Source: Phallusia mammillata (lineage: Eukaryota > Chordata > Ascidiacea > Phlebobranchia > Ascidiidae). From it: 64,000 bases of DNA. Location of the stretch: the NCBI GenBank assembly GCA_003260075.1, contig QLIY01000355.1, positions 1 to 64,000 on the forward strand, read 5' to 3'. Each line of letters starts with the position of its first letter. Position 1 is the first letter of the stretch. The translations under genes were made by a program, and so were the position numbers. The notes below the pieces were generated by a model that made no database searches, was not told where the DNA came from, and worked only from the letters and a program-made list of their open reading frames with translations. Positions 61,632 through 64,000 of this stretch are shown here, in pieces.

Positions 61632-62056
61632 ATGATGCTTTTATATGGTTTTTGTCTTCTTTTGACTGCGTCTGCCCTCGTTGAAGGTAAGATTCTATTG
61701 ATTTTTCCACAAAAGTTGACGTTATAGAGGTTTAGAAATTGTTTTCCAATATTAACACAAACACTTTATGTTTCATAGTCCTCCTATGGCTATCTGTCCC
61801 CATTTATAAGGGCTTTTCTATCCTGCTTGTTTTGTGTTATTGGAAACTTCACTTGCAACGTTTTAGTTTTGTGTTTTATGATCGTTTGACATTTGTGCTA
61901 ACGGAATGTTAAATAAAAGGTTTTTAACATGAAGTGACAAAGCGGAAGCAATTTTGGAAAACATTTATCTTTTTTTAGATTTAAACTATAACGACTTGAC
62001 AACTTTCTAAAAAAAACAGTTTTTACCAATTCACAAGTATTAATTAATGTTTTTTT

Positions 62057-62125
<69 letters not shown>

Positions 62126-63864
62126 GTCCTATCAAAACGCAGAAAGGTTCACCAGCGTGAAGGCGGACGGTTCAAACTACGCTTGCAGATGCGCTGGTAC
62201 TAACTGTGTGCGACTGGTTTGCACCCGCAGAACAACTGTCGTCGCCCGTCCTGTAACAACTACACCGCCACTGACAACAGGTAAAATTTAGGGATTTTGC
62301 GTTGAACCTATATTTTTGACATGAAATGCCAGGTCGCTAAGGTATAATGCTTGTGTCAAAAACACACCTAAATGATTCTAGGGTTTGTTAAAACACAATG
62401 AGCACTTACGGCTGACTTAGCCAAAAGCGCCTTGTTTGGAAGTACACCATAGCTTGAAAAATCCTTCTTCTAGTTTCAGGCTGCTTAGAAAAAGTGCTTT
62501 CCAAAGCATCTTGCTGCATTTTTAGCCAAAGGTTTTAAAGAAAACCGAATGGTGAATTGAATGGTGCCTTTGTAGTGAGTTAAGTACTATTTCTGAAAAC
62601 ACATACACTCCTATGTATGCTGTTTCGTAACTCATCTCCAGTTGAGTATAGTTAACTTTAACATGCTGTTTTATATAGACCCAAACGTATCTACAGGCGA
62701 TGGGGACGCTATTGGTGGAGAAGTTGTGAATCCAGACTTCCAACCCTCTGGGCCCAAACCTGTTCTACCTGTTGCAGGTATGCAACTAAAATTTTTGGAG
62801 ATTTTGATACTGTGGCATTTTGGTGGATTTACTGGCAACTGACATAACGGCCCTAAGGGACGAAAAAAACAACATGCTTTATTATTCAAACGTTTCGGCA
62901 AATGCTCAGTTACACCTGGCTAAACGGGGATTCACGTCTATTTGGGCCGTTATTTTCGTCAATTAACTACAATTGCAATAAAACAGGCACCCAGAAACAG
63001 TTAAAATCAAGGCAAAGACAAGCTTTTTTTATGTAACATTTGCTGCCTTTGCAAATGCGTTTAACACCACATATGTTTTCTGTTAAACATGATAATATTA
63101 AAAAAGGATTACTACTCTACAACCCTTGTAAAAGACAATTACTAAGTACACTATAGTAAGGGATTGGAACACAAATTACCGACAGGTCATTATAAACACA
63201 AATTGCTGTTTCTTACAGAAGTGTGTCAACACCAGAGACGGCAGTATGAGATCGGCGAAACGTTTCTACGTGTATTTCGACACAGAGAACTTTGCACATG
63301 TAAAATGGTCTCCGGAGTTCCGACGATAGATTGCCAGCCAGCCGGATGCGATTTGCCGAAGTCGCCGACTCGGACGAACCCAAATTATGGCGACACTGGA
63401 CTAGGCGGTAAACAGGCTAAGTAATTTAGGCAGGCCAAACCTAACACCCTGATGAATGTTCGGACCAAACCTTATGTTGTTAGTGCAAGTAAACTCATCT
63501 ATAAAACATTCATACAACCCTCAGAAATTGTAAGCTTAACAAAACAGTCAGTACTTTGCATGCAAACGTGACTCCTGTTTTGTGCAGACCAAGATTAGTT
63601 GATTAATGAATTTTCAAGTATTCGTTTGCAAAAGTTTGATCATTTCGGCATACCTGCAGTTCTTTGATGACCTAACGTAATTAGTACTTTTATCAAACGG
63701 CCTCAGATTGTGTTTTAATAATTTTGCAGGGTGCTACGACTCGTGGAACGACCGTTCTTACTACGACGGAGAGCGTTACGACAGAACACGTGACATGAGT
63801 CACGACGGATCGATTACCGGGGTATATACTTGCACTTGCAACAACAACTTTATGCGATGCTCGG
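61632..63864 (+). CDS. Secreted fibronectin type I module protein (5' part)
   Basis: Exons: 61632-61686 (signal peptide MMLLYGFCLLLTASALVE), a second exon whose start is lost in poly-G and which ends at 62280, then 62679-62777, 63219-63407 and 63730-63864. All intro-exon joins are phase 1, as expected for shuffled extracellular modules. Three FN1-like modules are visible by the tyrosine/GE core and the C-x-C...C end: YACRCAGTNC with a later C, CQHQRRQYEIGETF with CTCKM, and CYDSWNDRSYYDGERY with YTCTCNNNFMRC. A threonine/proline linker (TTPPLTT) and a Pro-rich exon separate the first two. FN1 modules are known from vertebrate fibronectin and related proteins and bind fibrin, collagen or other matrix partners. 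A fibronectin-like gene has been described in Ciona, from my recollection; this may be it. The gene runs off the right edge after a GTAGGT donor. Confidence 0.75.
62059..62124. other. Long poly-G block cutting exon 2 of the fibronectin-module gene
   Basis: There are 66 consecutive G. The first module lacks its first cysteine and the acceptor site, which should be in the missing sequence. Confidence 0.75.
62840..62955. repeat. Short inverted-repeat element in an intron
   Basis: It is bounded by AACGGCCC and GGGCCGTT and contains AAACGTTTCGGCAAATGCTC. An inverse partner lies at 57770-57880. It may be a very short MITE. Confidence 0.5.
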
Positions 63865-64000
63865 GTAGGTTTGTCGTGCTTTTATCACGTACATTTATTC
63901 ATACACGTAAAACAGGTATAAACAGACGCTGTTTCAAACAATCGTGTTTAAGCCAACGTCAGAACTTACACATACACTGTCAGTGTTTTCAAACGCTGTG

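Noticed and set aside
2087..62124. G-quadruplex or telomere-like biology at the poly-G blocks
   Set aside because: Lengths are near 10 or near 33-96, they are always on one strand, they interrupt exons and they separate duplicated flanks. A gap placeholder explains all of this better.
1..64000. CRISPR arrays, bacterial operons or prophage
   Set aside because: Spliced exons with GT-AG introns throughout, MITEs and chordate gene families show a eukaryotic nuclear genome. No regularly spaced repeats were seen.

Overview
The window looks like nuclear DNA of a solitary ascidian (a Ciona-type tunicate; inferred, not proven). The base composition is AT-rich. Genes have many short exons with GT-AG introns of 100-1000 bp. 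Chordate gene families are present (codanin-1, RIG-I-like receptors, fibronectin type I modules), hAT-type MITEs sit in introns, and allelic divergence is very high. Gene models were built by hand by following splice sites, reading phase and homology between the paralogues. Exon borders are therefore predictions, although phases close consistently across almost every junction.

Layout. 1-381 (+): the 3' part of a leucine-rich-repeat gene, with a decayed exon copy near 1540-1605. 12702-2183 (-): a codanin-1 (CDAN1) homologue, 19 exons found, whose C-terminus is cut off by a poly-G block. 26438-15853 (-): RIG-I-like receptor A, complete, 21 exons. 27458-29815 (+): a secreted CUB-domain gene that is broken in this copy by an in-frame stop and a MITE inside an exon. 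40538-30933 (-): RIG-I-like receptor B. 52310-42559 (-): RIG-I-like receptor C. 53775-59416 (+): an uncharacterised 12-exon gene (about 513 aa). 61632 to the window edge (+): the 5' end of a secreted protein made of fibronectin type I modules.

The three receptors A, B and C form a same-strand tandem family with nearly identical exon lengths and phases. Each has an N-terminal tandem CARD-like region, a variable acidic/polar linker, a DECH-box SF2 helicase with the RLR-type pincer insertion, and a C-terminal zinc-binding RNA-sensing domain with four cysteines. By family knowledge these are cytosolic double-stranded-RNA sensors. Receptor B carries a changed helicase motif VI.

Runs of G occur only on the + strand and fall into two classes: about 10 bases, and 33-96 bases. 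The short runs nearly always separate two near-identical copies of the flanking sequence. The long runs cut through coding exons (CDAN1 exon 19, receptor B exon 15, fibronectin-module exon 2). I read both classes as gap placeholders from an assembly of a highly heterozygous individual, so the local duplications are most likely uncollapsed alleles.
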